Source: an uncultured Tenacibaculum sp. (GTDB taxonomy: Bacteria; Bacteroidota; Bacteroidia; Flavobacteriales; Flavobacteriaceae). From it: 59,797 bases of DNA. The notes under the pieces are model-generated. The model saw nothing but the letters and a program-made list of their open reading frames with translations. It had not been told where the DNA came from and did not search any database. This document shows positions 1 to 8,133 of this stretch, piece after piece (the first letter of the stretch is position 1; each line of letters begins with the position of its first letter). The stretch is from assembly GCA_947504185.1 (NCBI GenBank), contig CANNGJ010000019.1, forward strand, positions 1-59,797, written 5' to 3'. Both the position numbers and the translations under genes were made by a program.

Positions 1-75
1 TGTTGTTGATTGTCAAGGCAATTTAGACCATTTTGAAACATAAAAAATGGCCGGAATTTCTTCCGACCATGACTA
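1..75. repeat. 75-bp inverted repeat, left copy
   Basis: The first 75 bases are identical to the reverse complement of bases 59722-59796 at the other tip. The copy includes a terminator hairpin and about 45 bp beyond it. The identity stops abruptly at base 75, next to the palindrome CCGATCGG. The likely meaning is the end of a dispersed element at which the contig broke, but no transposase gene is visible here. Confidence 0.95.
41..70 (-). terminator. intrinsic terminator carried by the repeat
   Basis: Read leftward, the sequence gives a 10-bp stem (arms at 47-56 and 61-70, one G-U pair) closed by a GAAA tetraloop and followed by six T. It lies about 45 bp beyond the stop of the DUF2797 gene. 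It belongs to the repeat, not to the native gene end. Confidence 0.75.
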
Positions 76-94
76 CCGATCGGCTGCTTTTTTT
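76..94 (-). other. interrupted native terminator of the DUF2797 gene
   Basis: Leftward, an A-run and the arm GCAGCC are followed by loop GATC and only GG of the return arm before the repeat begins. A full terminator would continue GGCTGC plus a T-run. The return arm and T-run are missing, as if the repeat had been placed inside the stem. Confidence 0.6.
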
Positions 95-113
95 ATATAG
101 CATAGTTTAAGCT

Positions 114-908
114 TTATGCTAAACTTATTTTCACAACTAAACCTTCATTAGCACGAACGTTAAACACAGTATTGTCATCAAAAATTAAATACTGTCCTTT
201 TACTCCTACCAGCTTACCTGTATAAGATTCTTCTTTTACAATATTTAAACTTTTAGGTTTTACAGGATACTTATCAACAGGAAAATTAATTGCAGTTTCT
301 ATATTATTTTCTAAAAAATATTGTTTTGCTTCATTAGGGATAAATCCTTTTAATTTATCTCTCCAATTAACTAAACTCTCATCTTCAATATCGTTTTTTA
401 ACATCTTACGCCAATTCGTTTTATCAGCTACATGTTCTTTTAAGGCGACCTCAGTGATTCCTGCTAAATACCTGTTAGGAACCTCAACAATTTCTATAGC
501 TTCATGCGCTCCTTGATCTATCCAACGAGTAGGCACTTGTTGTTTTCTAGTTACCCCCACTTTTACATTACTGGAATTTGCTAAATACACAATATGTGGT
601 TGCAATTGTACCTTTTTCTCATACTCCAAATCACGATCTTCAATACCTAAATGTGCCTTACTTAATTCAGGACGCATAATCCAATCTCCAGCATTTGGCG
701 TTTCAAAAAAGCAGTTCTTACAAAATCCTTGACGGTAAATTTGTTTTTCTAAATGACAATTCAAACACTCATAAGTAACAAAACTCATTTCTATTTGCTT
801 ACCTATTAACTGATTCATATTTAAAAAATCAGATTTCATATCTAAATAATACTGTACCGTATCTAAATTTTCGGTAGCCATTTTTTTTAAAACTCCTTGG
901 TATTGCAT
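114..908 (-). CDS. DUF2797 family protein
   Basis: This 264-residue protein matches the DUF2797 family found throughout Flavobacteriia; no function is established. A four-cysteine zinc-ribbon-like cluster (two CxxC pairs) lies near residues 48-66. It is followed by a segment with Val-Tyr-Leu, Lys-Val-Gly-Val-Thr and a conserved Arg-Trp-x-Asp-Gln-Gly-Ala stretch. That pattern resembles the fold order of GIY-YIG-type domains, which is only my inference. The ATG at 908 gives the usual N-terminus of the family. It is transcribed divergently from the GH3 gene, with about 65 bp between them. Its native terminator is interrupted by the terminal repeat. Confidence 0.85.
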   Translation of the reverse strand: MQYQGVLKKMATENLDTVQYYLDMKSDFLNMNQLIGKQIEMSFVTYECLNCHLEKQIYRQGFCKNCFFETPNAGDWIMRPELSKAHLGIEDRDLEYEKKVQLQPHIVYLANSSNVKVGVTRKQQVPTRWIDQGAHEAIEIVEVPNRYLAGITEVALKEHVADKTNWRKMLKNDIEDESLVNWRDKLKGFIPNEAKQYFLENNIETAINFPVDKYPVKPKSLNIVKEESYTGKLVGVKGQYLIFDDNTVFNVRANEGLVVKISLA

Positions 909-975
909 GTCTTAAATTTTAGTACTTTTAACTGCAACAAACTTACAGTAAAAAAATTGAATTAAGAGTTAACCT

Positions 976-2484
976 ATGCCGTTTCCATTTATAAATTCTA
1001 TTATTTCTTGGTTTCTAAAAAAACGCAAGCACCAAGTAGAATTATTTTTAAAATATCCTATTGATGTTCAAAATGAATTATTAATAAAGCTCTTAAACAC
1101 TGCTAAAAATACTGAGTTTGGAAAACAACACTCGTTTTCATCTATAGAAAACTACACTGATTTTTCGAATCAAATTCCTATTCAAAAATACGAAAGTATA
1201 GAACCTCTTATTGAACGCTGTAGAAGAGGTGAACAGAACTTATTTTGGCCAACTCCTATTCGTTGGTTTGCAAAATCTAGTGGTACTACCAATGCAAAAA
1301 GTAAATTTATTCCTGTAAGTGATGAAGCACTAGAAGGCTGCCATTTAAAAGCAGGAAAAGATATGTTGTGTTTATACATTAACAACAATGAAGAAACACA
1401 AATGTTTAAAGGAAAAGGCTTAAAATTAGGTGGTAGTACAGCTATATATGAAGATAACAACACCTACTTTGGAGACTTATCTGCAATAATTACAGAGAAC
1501 CTTCCTTTTTGGGCAGATTTTAGCTCTGCTCCTAGCTCACAAGTTTCGTTAATGGCGGAATGGGAAACAAAAATGGAAGCCATTATTGATGAAACTATTA
1601 ACGAAAACATTACTAGTTTAGTTGGAGTACCAAGTTGGATGCTAGTTTTATTAAATCGTGTTTTAGAAAAAACAGGAAAGGGCAATATTTTAGAAGTTTG
1701 GCCTAATTTAGAAGTGTATTTTCATGGGGGAATTAACTTTAACCCATATAGAGAACAATACAAGAAACTAATTCCGAAAGCAGATTTTAAATATTACGAA
1801 ACCTATAATGCTTCAGAAGGTTTTTTTGGCATTCAAGATCAAAATAATTCTGATGAATTATTATTAATGTTGGATTATGGTATTTTCTATGAGTTTATCC
1901 CAATGGATAGTTATGATGGTGAAAACTCAAAAGCAGTTCCACTTTCTGAAGTTAAAAAAGACGTAAACTATGCAATTGTCATTACTACAAATGGTGGCCT
2001 TTGGCGTTATTTAATAGGTGATACTGTTAAGTTTACGGCAACAGATCCTTACCGTATAAAAATAACTGGTCGTACCAAACATCATATTAATGTTTTTGGA
2101 GAAGAGCTAATTATTGAAAACGCAGAAGAAGCTTTAAAGGCAGCGAGTAAAAAAACCAACGCTAGCATAAAAGATTATACGGTAGGCCCAATTTTCATGG
2201 AAGGAAAAAAGAACGGTGCTCATGAATGGATTATCGAGTTTGAAAATCCGCCAGAAAACCTAACTCTTTTTACTGAACTACTTGATAATGCTTTAAAAAA
2301 TTGTAATTCAGATTATGAAGCTAAACGTTATAACAGCATGACTTTATCAATGCCTAAAGTACATCAAGCCAGAAAAGGATTGTTTTATGATTGGTTAAGT
2401 GTAAAAGGTAAATTAGGTGGACAACACAAAGTACCCAGATTATCAAATACTCGTTGGTTTGTGGATGAGTTGTTAAAGCTATAA
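976..2484 (+). CDS. GH3 family acyl-acid amido synthetase-like protein
   Basis: The 502-residue product belongs to the GH3 (auxin-responsive promoter) family of adenylating enzymes, which in plants join amino acids to acyl acids. The ATP-binding Ser/Thr/Gly loop is visible as SSGTTNAKSKFIPV near residue 104, and the hinge region as GRTKHHINVFGEEL near residue 366. Bacterial members are common in Bacteroidetes but their substrates are unknown. The length is close to family size. The stop is two bases before the ATG of the Crp/Fnr regulator, so the two are co-transcribed. Confidence 0.85.
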   Translation: MPFPFINSIISWFLKKRKHQVELFLKYPIDVQNELLIKLLNTAKNTEFGKQHSFSSIENYTDFSNQIPIQKYESIEPLIERCRRGEQNLFWPTPIRWFAKSSGTTNAKSKFIPVSDEALEGCHLKAGKDMLCLYINNNEETQMFKGKGLKLGGSTAIYEDNNTYFGDLSAIITENLPFWADFSSAPSSQVSLMAEWETKMEAIIDETINENITSLVGVPSWMLVLLNRVLEKTGKGNILEVWPNLEVYFHGGINFNPYREQYKKLIPKADFKYYETYNASEGFFGIQDQNNSDELLLMLDYGIFYEFIPMDSYDGENSKAVPLSEVKKDVNYAIVITTNGGLWRYLIGDTVKFTATDPYRIKITGRTKHHINVFGEELIIENAEEALKAASKKTNASIKDYTVGPIFMEGKKNGAHEWIIEFENPPENLTLFTELLDNALKNCNSDYEAKRYNSMTLSMPKVHQARKGLFYDWLSVKGKLGGQHKVPRLSNTRWFVDELLKL

Positions 2485-2486
2485 TT

Positions 2487-3047
2487 ATGAATTCTTTTCT
2501 AGAACAAAACGCAGCTTTATTATTAGAAACTCCTGAATTAGCAGAGGCCTTTCAAAACATTATGGTATTTGAAAAATATCCGAAGCACCATATTTTACAT
2601 GAATCTGGGAGTATTTGTAATCATTTTTACATCATAACTTCTGGCATTGCTCGTGTATTTTATTTTAAGGAAGATAAAGACATTACTGTCCATTTTTCTG
2701 CCGAACAAGAAAGCATCACAACTATTGATAGTTTTATTCAACGAAAAAAAAGTAAGTATAATATTGAAGCTCTTGAAGATTTAGAAGTATTAAAAATAGC
2801 GCATGCTGATTTAGAAAATTTATTCGAAGCTAATCCTAAATTCGAACGTCTTGGTCGATTATTTTTGCAACAAATTTATATCGATTTAGTTGAACGAATT
2901 GACGATTTACAGTTACACACTGCTCAAGAACGATATCAAAAACTACTAGAAAAAAAACCTTATTTATTTAAACGAGTCTCTTCTAAACATATTGCTTCTT
3001 TTTTAGGTATGACTGCAGAAACTTTTAGTCGAATTAGAGGGAAGTAG
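2487..3047 (+). CDS. Crp/Fnr family transcriptional regulator
   Basis: The 186-residue protein has an N-terminal cyclic-nucleotide-binding-type beta roll (about residues 15-115), a dimer helix and a C-terminal helix-turn-helix. The recognition helix at the extreme C-terminus carries E178, S181 and R182, the E..SR arrangement used by FNR to read TTGAT half-sites. No FNR-type N-terminal cysteine cluster is present, so it is not an oxygen sensor of the classical kind. It follows the GH3 gene with a two-base gap. A TTGAT-N4-GTCAA palindrome lies just after its stop and may be its own target. Confidence 0.88.
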   Translation: MNSFLEQNAALLLETPELAEAFQNIMVFEKYPKHHILHESGSICNHFYIITSGIARVFYFKEDKDITVHFSAEQESITTIDSFIQRKKSKYNIEALEDLEVLKIAHADLENLFEANPKFERLGRLFLQQIYIDLVERIDDLQLHTAQERYQKLLEKKPYLFKRVSSKHIASFLGMTAETFSRIRGK

Positions 3048-3051
3048 TTTT

Positions 3052-3067
3052 CTTGATAATTGTCAAG
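3052..3067. promoter_or_regulatory. FNR/CRP-type operator
   Basis: CTTGATAATTGTCAAG is a near-perfect 16-bp palindrome that contains TTGAT-N4-GTCAA, one base from the FNR-box consensus. Its centre is about 40 bp upstream of the start point predicted from the -7 box at 3089-3096, the usual class II activator position. Assignment to the adjacent regulator is an inference from proximity and from its recognition helix. Confidence 0.6.
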
Positions 3068-3088
3068 AAGAATTAAAATTTCCTAAAA

Positions 3089-3096
3089 TATCTTTG
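3089..3096 (+). promoter_or_regulatory. -7 promoter box of the Coq4-like gene
   Basis: TATCTTTG fits the Bacteroidetes TAnnTTTG element. It overlaps the in-frame TTG at 3094, which excludes that codon as the start and supports the ATG at 3115. Confidence 0.7.
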
Positions 3097-3114
3097 TGTT
3101 ATAATTCATCTATT

Positions 3115-3657
3115 ATGACAATAGCAAAAGCCTTACAACAATTTTACATAGATAATAATTTCGCCAAAGACGGTGGAGAAAGTGAAGATACTTTTGAGTT
3201 AAAATTTAAATTTTTCACTTTAAAACTACCTAATTCACAATTCAGAAAAGATGTAATTCACATCCATGATATTCAACATATTTTATATAATTGTGACACT
3301 ACATGGAAAGGAGAATCTTTTATTGCTGGTTGGGAAATTGCTACAGGTTTATGGAAACATATGCCAATTGGTTTTATGAGTTTATGGGCAATGGGATTTT
3401 CTTTATTAAATTACCCTAAAGAGATTTTAAAAGGGTACAAAATAGGATTACAATGTAAAGGGATTATAGATTTAAAAATGTCCAAGAATGAACTCTTAAA
3501 TTTATCTATCGACGAGTTAAAAGAAAAAATCACAAAAAAGAAACCCATTAAAATGAGTTTATTTCAATGGGCAATCTTTGTTTTTTGGGTTGTAATTAGC
3601 GAGCTAATTTTTCTAGCTCCTCTTCTACTAATTACTATTTTATATTTAACCTTTTAA
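3115..3657 (+). CDS. Coq4-like protein with C-terminal membrane segment
   Basis: The 180-residue product (from the ATG at 3115) carries H51-D52-x-x-H55-x11-E67, the HDxxHx(11)E metal-ligand motif of Coq4 proteins from ubiquinone biosynthesis. Family membership rests on this motif and on length; Flavobacteriia make menaquinone, so a role in quinone assembly is not assured. A hydrophobic stretch at about 151-178 should anchor the C-terminus. The last 23 bp overlap the 3' end of the convergent ABC permease gene. Likely regulated by the Crp/Fnr protein encoded just upstream. Confidence 0.7.
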   Translation: MTIAKALQQFYIDNNFAKDGGESEDTFELKFKFFTLKLPNSQFRKDVIHIHDIQHILYNCDTTWKGESFIAGWEIATGLWKHMPIGFMSLWAMGFSLLNYPKEILKGYKIGLQCKGIIDLKMSKNELLNLSIDELKEKITKKKPIKMSLFQWAIFVFWVVISELIFLAPLLLITILYLTF

Positions 3658-4426
3658 TATCAAAATATCCAATAATAGAAAATAATACAAAATAACCGAT
3701 ACTATATAGCGATACCGTTGGAAACCATAACATATTTCCCATATCATTATCTACTGCGATAGGAAATAAACTTAGCATGTTATAACTATAAGGAAAATAC
3801 AAAGACTCTTCAGCTCTATAAACTATTAACCCAGTAATAATCAACACCATTCCTATTCCTAAAGGAATAATAAAATTTCGCATTCTAAAACTTAACCAAA
3901 ATTGTAATCCTACAATTCCTAAAGTAGCAATAAATGACCTAAACAATAATTTAATGCTTTCTATAGGCTCTGGATTAAATGAAAGAAGATTTAATTCTTT
4001 ATGAATAGAACCTGCTATATACCCAACTACAAGCATAAATATGAAAAATAAAACATAAGCAATGCTTATTGTTCCTATTACTACTGTTAGTTTACCAAAA
4101 TACACACTCCATTTAGGAATTGGTAGTGCAAACAAATGTTTTATACCTGATGATTTATGCTCTATCTGAACAATTAAACTTGTTAATAAAACAATAAAAA
4201 GAGGTACTAACAATGGTGCTGCTGCATTTATTTGATCTACAAAAAACCCATCCCATGGGTTAACACCTTCAGCCGGAATAAGATCTTTGTATTTTAATAA
4301 ATAATATAATAAATAGATAACTGGAATAAACAAAGCGCTAATGATGGTTAACCAAAAAGCAAAGGTTTTTTTTAACTTTATAAATTCATTTTTAGTACTT
4401 GATAAATAATATGTAATTGCTGCCAT
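3635..4426 (-). CDS. ABC-2 type transporter permease
   Basis: The 263-residue protein has about six hydrophobic membrane segments spread over its length and a short basic N-terminus, typical of ABC-2 permeases. It starts five bases after the stop of the ATP-binding subunit, so the two form one exporter. Such pairs move lipids, antibiotics or unknown solutes; the cargo cannot be read from the sequence. Its 3' end overlaps the convergent Coq4-like gene. Confidence 0.88.
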   Translation of the reverse strand: MAAITYYLSSTKNEFIKLKKTFAFWLTIISALFIPVIYLLYYLLKYKDLIPAEGVNPWDGFFVDQINAAAPLLVPLFIVLLTSLIVQIEHKSSGIKHLFALPIPKWSVYFGKLTVVIGTISIAYVLFFIFMLVVGYIAGSIHKELNLLSFNPEPIESIKLLFRSFIATLGIVGLQFWLSFRMRNFIIPLGIGMVLIITGLIVYRAEESLYFPYSYNMLSLFPIAVDNDMGNMLWFPTVSLYSIGYFVLFSIIGYFDIKRLNIK

Positions 4427-4431
4427 GATGT

Positions 4432-5349
4432 TTAATTTTCGGTTAGAGACAAGAATAATTCTTCTAAATTGTTTTTAATTGAAACCTGATAAACAGCAAT
4501 ACTTTGAGCTCTTAAGGCATCAATTATTCTGGTAATTTCATTTTTATCTTCTACTTCTATTTGAATAAAGTCATCTGTTATAGATTTATTCTCTTTTTTC
4601 AAACTCTCTAACACAGTCATTGCTTCAATAAATTTATCAACCTCTAAATCAATCATCATTTTTTTTCCTTTTGATTGTTTTAAAGCCTTAACTGTATCTT
4701 GATATAACATCTTGCCGTCTCTAATGATTCCAACGTGCGTACATGTTCTTTCAATTTCGCTTAATAAATGGCTTGAAATAAAAATGGTTGTTCCATATTT
4801 TTCATTAAGCTCTTTTATTAACCCCCTCATTTCTATAATTCCTTTCGGGTCTAAACCATTCGTTGGCTCATCTAAAATGATTAATTCTGGGTTACTTAAT
4901 AAAGAAATAGCTAATCCTAATCGCTGTTTCATTCCTAAAGAATATGCTTTTACTTTTTTCTTTTTAGCATGCGTTAGTTTTACAATTTCAAGAACCTCAT
5001 CAATTCTTTCTGAGGAAATATTTCCACGATAATTGGCGGCTATTCTTAAATTATCAACTGAATTTAAATGCTCATATAAGGATGGATTTTCGATTAACGC
5101 TCCAACTTTATTTAAAGATTTTAAACGAGTATTGGGGTTGAAATTTTCTCCAAACAAAGCTACTTTACCTGATTGCTTTTTTAACAATCCTAAAATTAAA
5201 CGAATAGTGGTACTTTTTCCAGAACCATTTGGTCCTAAAAAGCCATAAATGCTTCCTTTAGGAACTTTAAGTTCTAAACTCTCAATATCTTTTCTTGTCT
5301 TGGTATAAGAAAAATTGAGATTTTGAGTTTCTACAATTAATTGATTCAT
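4432..5349 (-). CDS. ABC transporter ATP-binding protein
   Basis: The 305-residue ATPase has Walker A GPNGSGKST (39-47), the signature YSLGMKQ (136-142), Walker B LIILDE (156-161) and an ISSH switch histidine, followed by a C-terminal extension of about 80 residues, as in CcmA/bacitracin-export type subunits. It is the first gene of a two-gene leftward operon with the ABC-2 permease. I see no clear TAnnTTTG box directly upstream. Confidence 0.93.
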   Translation of the reverse strand: MNQLIVETQNLNFSYTKTRKDIESLELKVPKGSIYGFLGPNGSGKSTTIRLILGLLKKQSGKVALFGENFNPNTRLKSLNKVGALIENPSLYEHLNSVDNLRIAANYRGNISSERIDEVLEIVKLTHAKKKKVKAYSLGMKQRLGLAISLLSNPELIILDEPTNGLDPKGIIEMRGLIKELNEKYGTTIFISSHLLSEIERTCTHVGIIRDGKMLYQDTVKALKQSKGKKMMIDLEVDKFIEAMTVLESLKKENKSITDDFIQIEVEDKNEITRIIDALRAQSIAVYQVSIKNNLEELFLSLTEN

Positions 5350-5454
5350 ACTGTGGTTTTATTAGTTTACTTATTAAATAAACGAATCAATTATAAAAAT
5401 GTAACATGAAATCAAGTAGTTAAGATCCTTGTCTTCAAGTAATAAAAAGTAATT

Positions 5455-5928
5455 TTAGTTATTAGTGAGGATTCTTACAGGAAGTTGGTATTGAGTAGTA
5501 ACAGGAATTCCTCTTTTAATTGCGGGGGAAACTTCAGGTAAATCTTTTATAGATTTCTGTAGTAAACTATCCAATTTTGGTAATTCAGATTTCAGGTTTT
5601 CTGTAGATGAAATATTTAACAATATAAATTCTCCTTTATTATTTATTAATACATCTATTAAAACTACTTCATTAAGAATATTCTCTGTCGTAAAATGGTG
5701 TTGTTTTAAACTCTCAGCAATTCGTTTTTGAATTTCATTTCTAAAACAATTCGTTTTTGCCTCATCTAAAAGATTTTTACAATTATCGAATGACGGAGAT
5801 ACATCTACTCTCGTAAAATCAATAATTGTATCTATAGCCTGGTTTTCTATTTTGCTTTTATTAGCAAAGTAGTCGCATGAAGTACATATAAACAGTAAAA
5901 AGAAAAAAACAGGGTATAGAAACCTCAT
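5455..5928 (-). CDS. lipoprotein with TonB C-terminal-like domain
   Basis: The 157-residue product begins with a lipoprotein signal (hydrophobic run, then TSC with Cys18 as likely lipidation site). The rest reads like a TonB_C domain: a Pro-x-Phe-x-x-Cys segment, a long helix, VLIDVLINNKGEFILLNI, then a Pro-rich end. It is the last gene of the BlaI/M56 operon and resembles the C-terminal domain of the M56 protein, suggesting shared periplasmic partners. Function unknown. Confidence 0.7.
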   Translation of the reverse strand: MRFLYPVFFFLLFICTSCDYFANKSKIENQAIDTIIDFTRVDVSPSFDNCKNLLDEAKTNCFRNEIQKRIAESLKQHHFTTENILNEVVLIDVLINNKGEFILLNISSTENLKSELPKLDSLLQKSIKDLPEVSPAIKRGIPVTTQYQLPVRILTNN

Positions 5929-5964
5929 CTACTTGATTTTTAGATGAAAGTACAAAAAATACTA

Positions 5965-7218
5965 CTATTCTAAAACCTCACCCTTCATGAAATAATATTT
6001 TTTAATTTCTTTTAATCGAGATTTTACTTGATTGGTTAATAATGAATCTTTTTGTTCAAACCTATTCATGTAATTTTTATAAATTTTATAAGCTATTCTT
6101 TTGTCTTTATAAAAACTTTCTGTTGTAGTTGCTTGTTGGTATAAAGCCCTAAAATTTCTCGGATTTTCTTGATAAGCTTTTTTATAAAATATAATCTCAT
6201 CTTTTGGCTTCCCCAATTCTTTATACACTCTAGCCAATTGATAATATTCTGTATCTCTAGGTTCTTTTCCGGTAAAAGCAGCAGACATATAATTATACAT
6301 TGCTTCTTTATAATCCTCTTGATCAAAAGCTATATCTCCTAAATAAGTGTATGATTTAAAATCATCTCTATCTATTCTTAGTGCCTTCTTAAAATACTTT
6401 TTTGCTTCATCATAATCTTTTAATTTATATAAAATTCTTCCCAACATTTTCTGTGTATAATGTTCGTTTGAAGCTAACGTATCAATTTTTTCTAATAAAC
6501 TAATTGCTGGTAAATATTCTTTTCGCCTATATAAATCATTAATCTTTAATTTGTTTAAAGCGATATGGTTTTGATTTACTTTCAATCCTTTATTTATAAA
6601 TAAATTTGCCGAATCTCTATCTCTTAATAATGTATACGAAACTGCCAATTGATGGATTGCTTTTATATGTTCATCATCATACTTATAAGCATCTAAAAAA
6701 CTATCAATCTTTGGATTTCTCTTTTTTAACATTGAAAATACTAAGCCTAATTGATAATGATAATTAGCATTTGTTTTGTCTTTCACGATTAAAAACTCAA
6801 AAACTTTCTTTGCTTTTAAAGGTTGTTTAGTTTGCAAGTATAATTTACCAAGTTGATAATTGATTAATAAATTATCAGCATCTTTTTCAATAATCTCTTC
6901 AAAAATTGAAATTGCTTTTTGTAGTTTTTTCTCTTTTTGGTAAGCTTTTCCTAAATTAACTTTAATCACATAATCATCTTTTAGTTCTATAGCTTGTTCG
7001 AAATATTTTGCAGCTTTTTTATAATCATCAATAGAAGTATAAATTTTAGCAGTTTTTATATTAGTTTTAAATGTGGATGGCAGCTTTTTAAGTTGAACTA
7101 AAGCCTTTTTATAACGTCCAAAAGTTAATAAACTATCAATTGATTTAAAAGCCGAAGTTTGTGCTTCGGCTTTTATGAATCCAATTACTAAAACAATAAT
7201 TAAAATTCTCTTTTTCAT
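5965..7218 (-). CDS. secreted tetratricopeptide-repeat protein
   Basis: The 417-residue protein has a signal peptide ending at about residue 19 (AEAQ) followed by roughly ten TPR units with the usual Tyr/Ala/Gly pattern. It should be a periplasmic or membrane-facing scaffold. It lies six bases after the DUF4350 gene in the BlaI-type operon. TPR proteins coupled to M56 antirepressors are common in Bacteroidetes, but no activity is assigned. Confidence 0.85.
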   Translation of the reverse strand: MKKRILIIVLVIGFIKAEAQTSAFKSIDSLLTFGRYKKALVQLKKLPSTFKTNIKTAKIYTSIDDYKKAAKYFEQAIELKDDYVIKVNLGKAYQKEKKLQKAISIFEEIIEKDADNLLINYQLGKLYLQTKQPLKAKKVFEFLIVKDKTNANYHYQLGLVFSMLKKRNPKIDSFLDAYKYDDEHIKAIHQLAVSYTLLRDRDSANLFINKGLKVNQNHIALNKLKINDLYRRKEYLPAISLLEKIDTLASNEHYTQKMLGRILYKLKDYDEAKKYFKKALRIDRDDFKSYTYLGDIAFDQEDYKEAMYNYMSAAFTGKEPRDTEYYQLARVYKELGKPKDEIIFYKKAYQENPRNFRALYQQATTTESFYKDKRIAYKIYKNYMNRFEQKDSLLTNQVKSRLKEIKKYYFMKGEVLE

Positions 7219-7224
7219 ATATTT

Positions 7225-8133
7225 TTAATCCTTATGCGACAACCAAGTCATAATATTTAATAACAATTTATAATTTTCTTCTGCTCCTTTAGCATTCATT
7301 CCTACTTTAAATTGATTTCTTCCCGCTAATTGAGCAGTAAACATTGCAGCTTCCCCAAAGAATGCTACTTTACCTTTTCCATATTTCATAATTGCACCTT
7401 GTGATAACCCTTTAGCTGAAAAGCTTTTTGTTTTTTCTGAAAATCGCCACATGGTATCTGGTAAATGCACTCGCATTTTCTCATTTGTTTTTAAAATTGA
7501 TATTGCTTTATTCGGAATTTTAAACGCTTGCCCTGTAAATGTTTTTATCAATTTTATCTTTTCATATTTATCACTTCCATTTATGATTTTATGATTCCCT
7601 AACAATGAGTTTCTATCTAAAAAATCAAATATTCCTCTTCGGTTTTCATCAAATAAAAAGCTATCGTAAAAAGTAAATCCAAATGATTTTGCTAGCTTCT
7701 CACTCGCCCCTGCAAAAGGCATATGATCAGCAATTAAAAATAAAGAACCTCCTTTTTTAACCCAGCTTTTCACAGCTTTTATTTCCTCTTTTGAAAAAGC
7801 ACTTGGTGTTGGTACTACAAAAGGGCCTCTAGCATTCTCAACTAAAGCATTTGATATTACCAATACCTTTATTCTCTCTAAACTTTCTTTAGAAAACTTT
7901 TCTGTAAAGCCTTTTACTTTATAACCTGCTTGATTTAAAACATTTGCAAACGGTTTAAATCGATTATCTTTTGTATGAAAGTTATTATGAGCTTCATCAA
8001 TATATACCTCAACATTCATTTCTCTTTTTTGAATACTAGGTATATATAATGTATCAGGTATTTGTTGTGCCATACCAAATGTATTTATAGACAATAACAA
8101 TACTATTATAAAATACCTCAACTTACTCAACAT
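7225..8133 (-). CDS. DUF4350-like secreted protein (GATase-like fold)
   Basis: The 302-residue product has a signal peptide (to about residue 22) and a domain with a beta-strand/Rossmann pattern. It contains WVKKGGSLFLIADHMPFAGA and, near the end, YGKGKVAFFGEAAMFTAQ, typical of DUF4350/GATase-like proteins that lack the catalytic cysteine. It overlaps the M56 gene by 11 bp, so translation is probably coupled. It may bind a ligand in the periplasm; this is inference. Confidence 0.65.
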   Translation of the reverse strand: MLSKLRYFIIVLLLSINTFGMAQQIPDTLYIPSIQKREMNVEVYIDEAHNNFHTKDNRFKPFANVLNQAGYKVKGFTEKFSKESLERIKVLVISNALVENARGPFVVPTPSAFSKEEIKAVKSWVKKGGSLFLIADHMPFAGASEKLAKSFGFTFYDSFLFDENRRGIFDFLDRNSLLGNHKIINGSDKYEKIKLIKTFTGQAFKIPNKAISILKTNEKMRVHLPDTMWRFSEKTKSFSAKGLSQGAIMKYGKGKVAFFGEAAMFTAQLAGRNQFKVGMNAKGAEENYKLLLNIMTWLSHKD

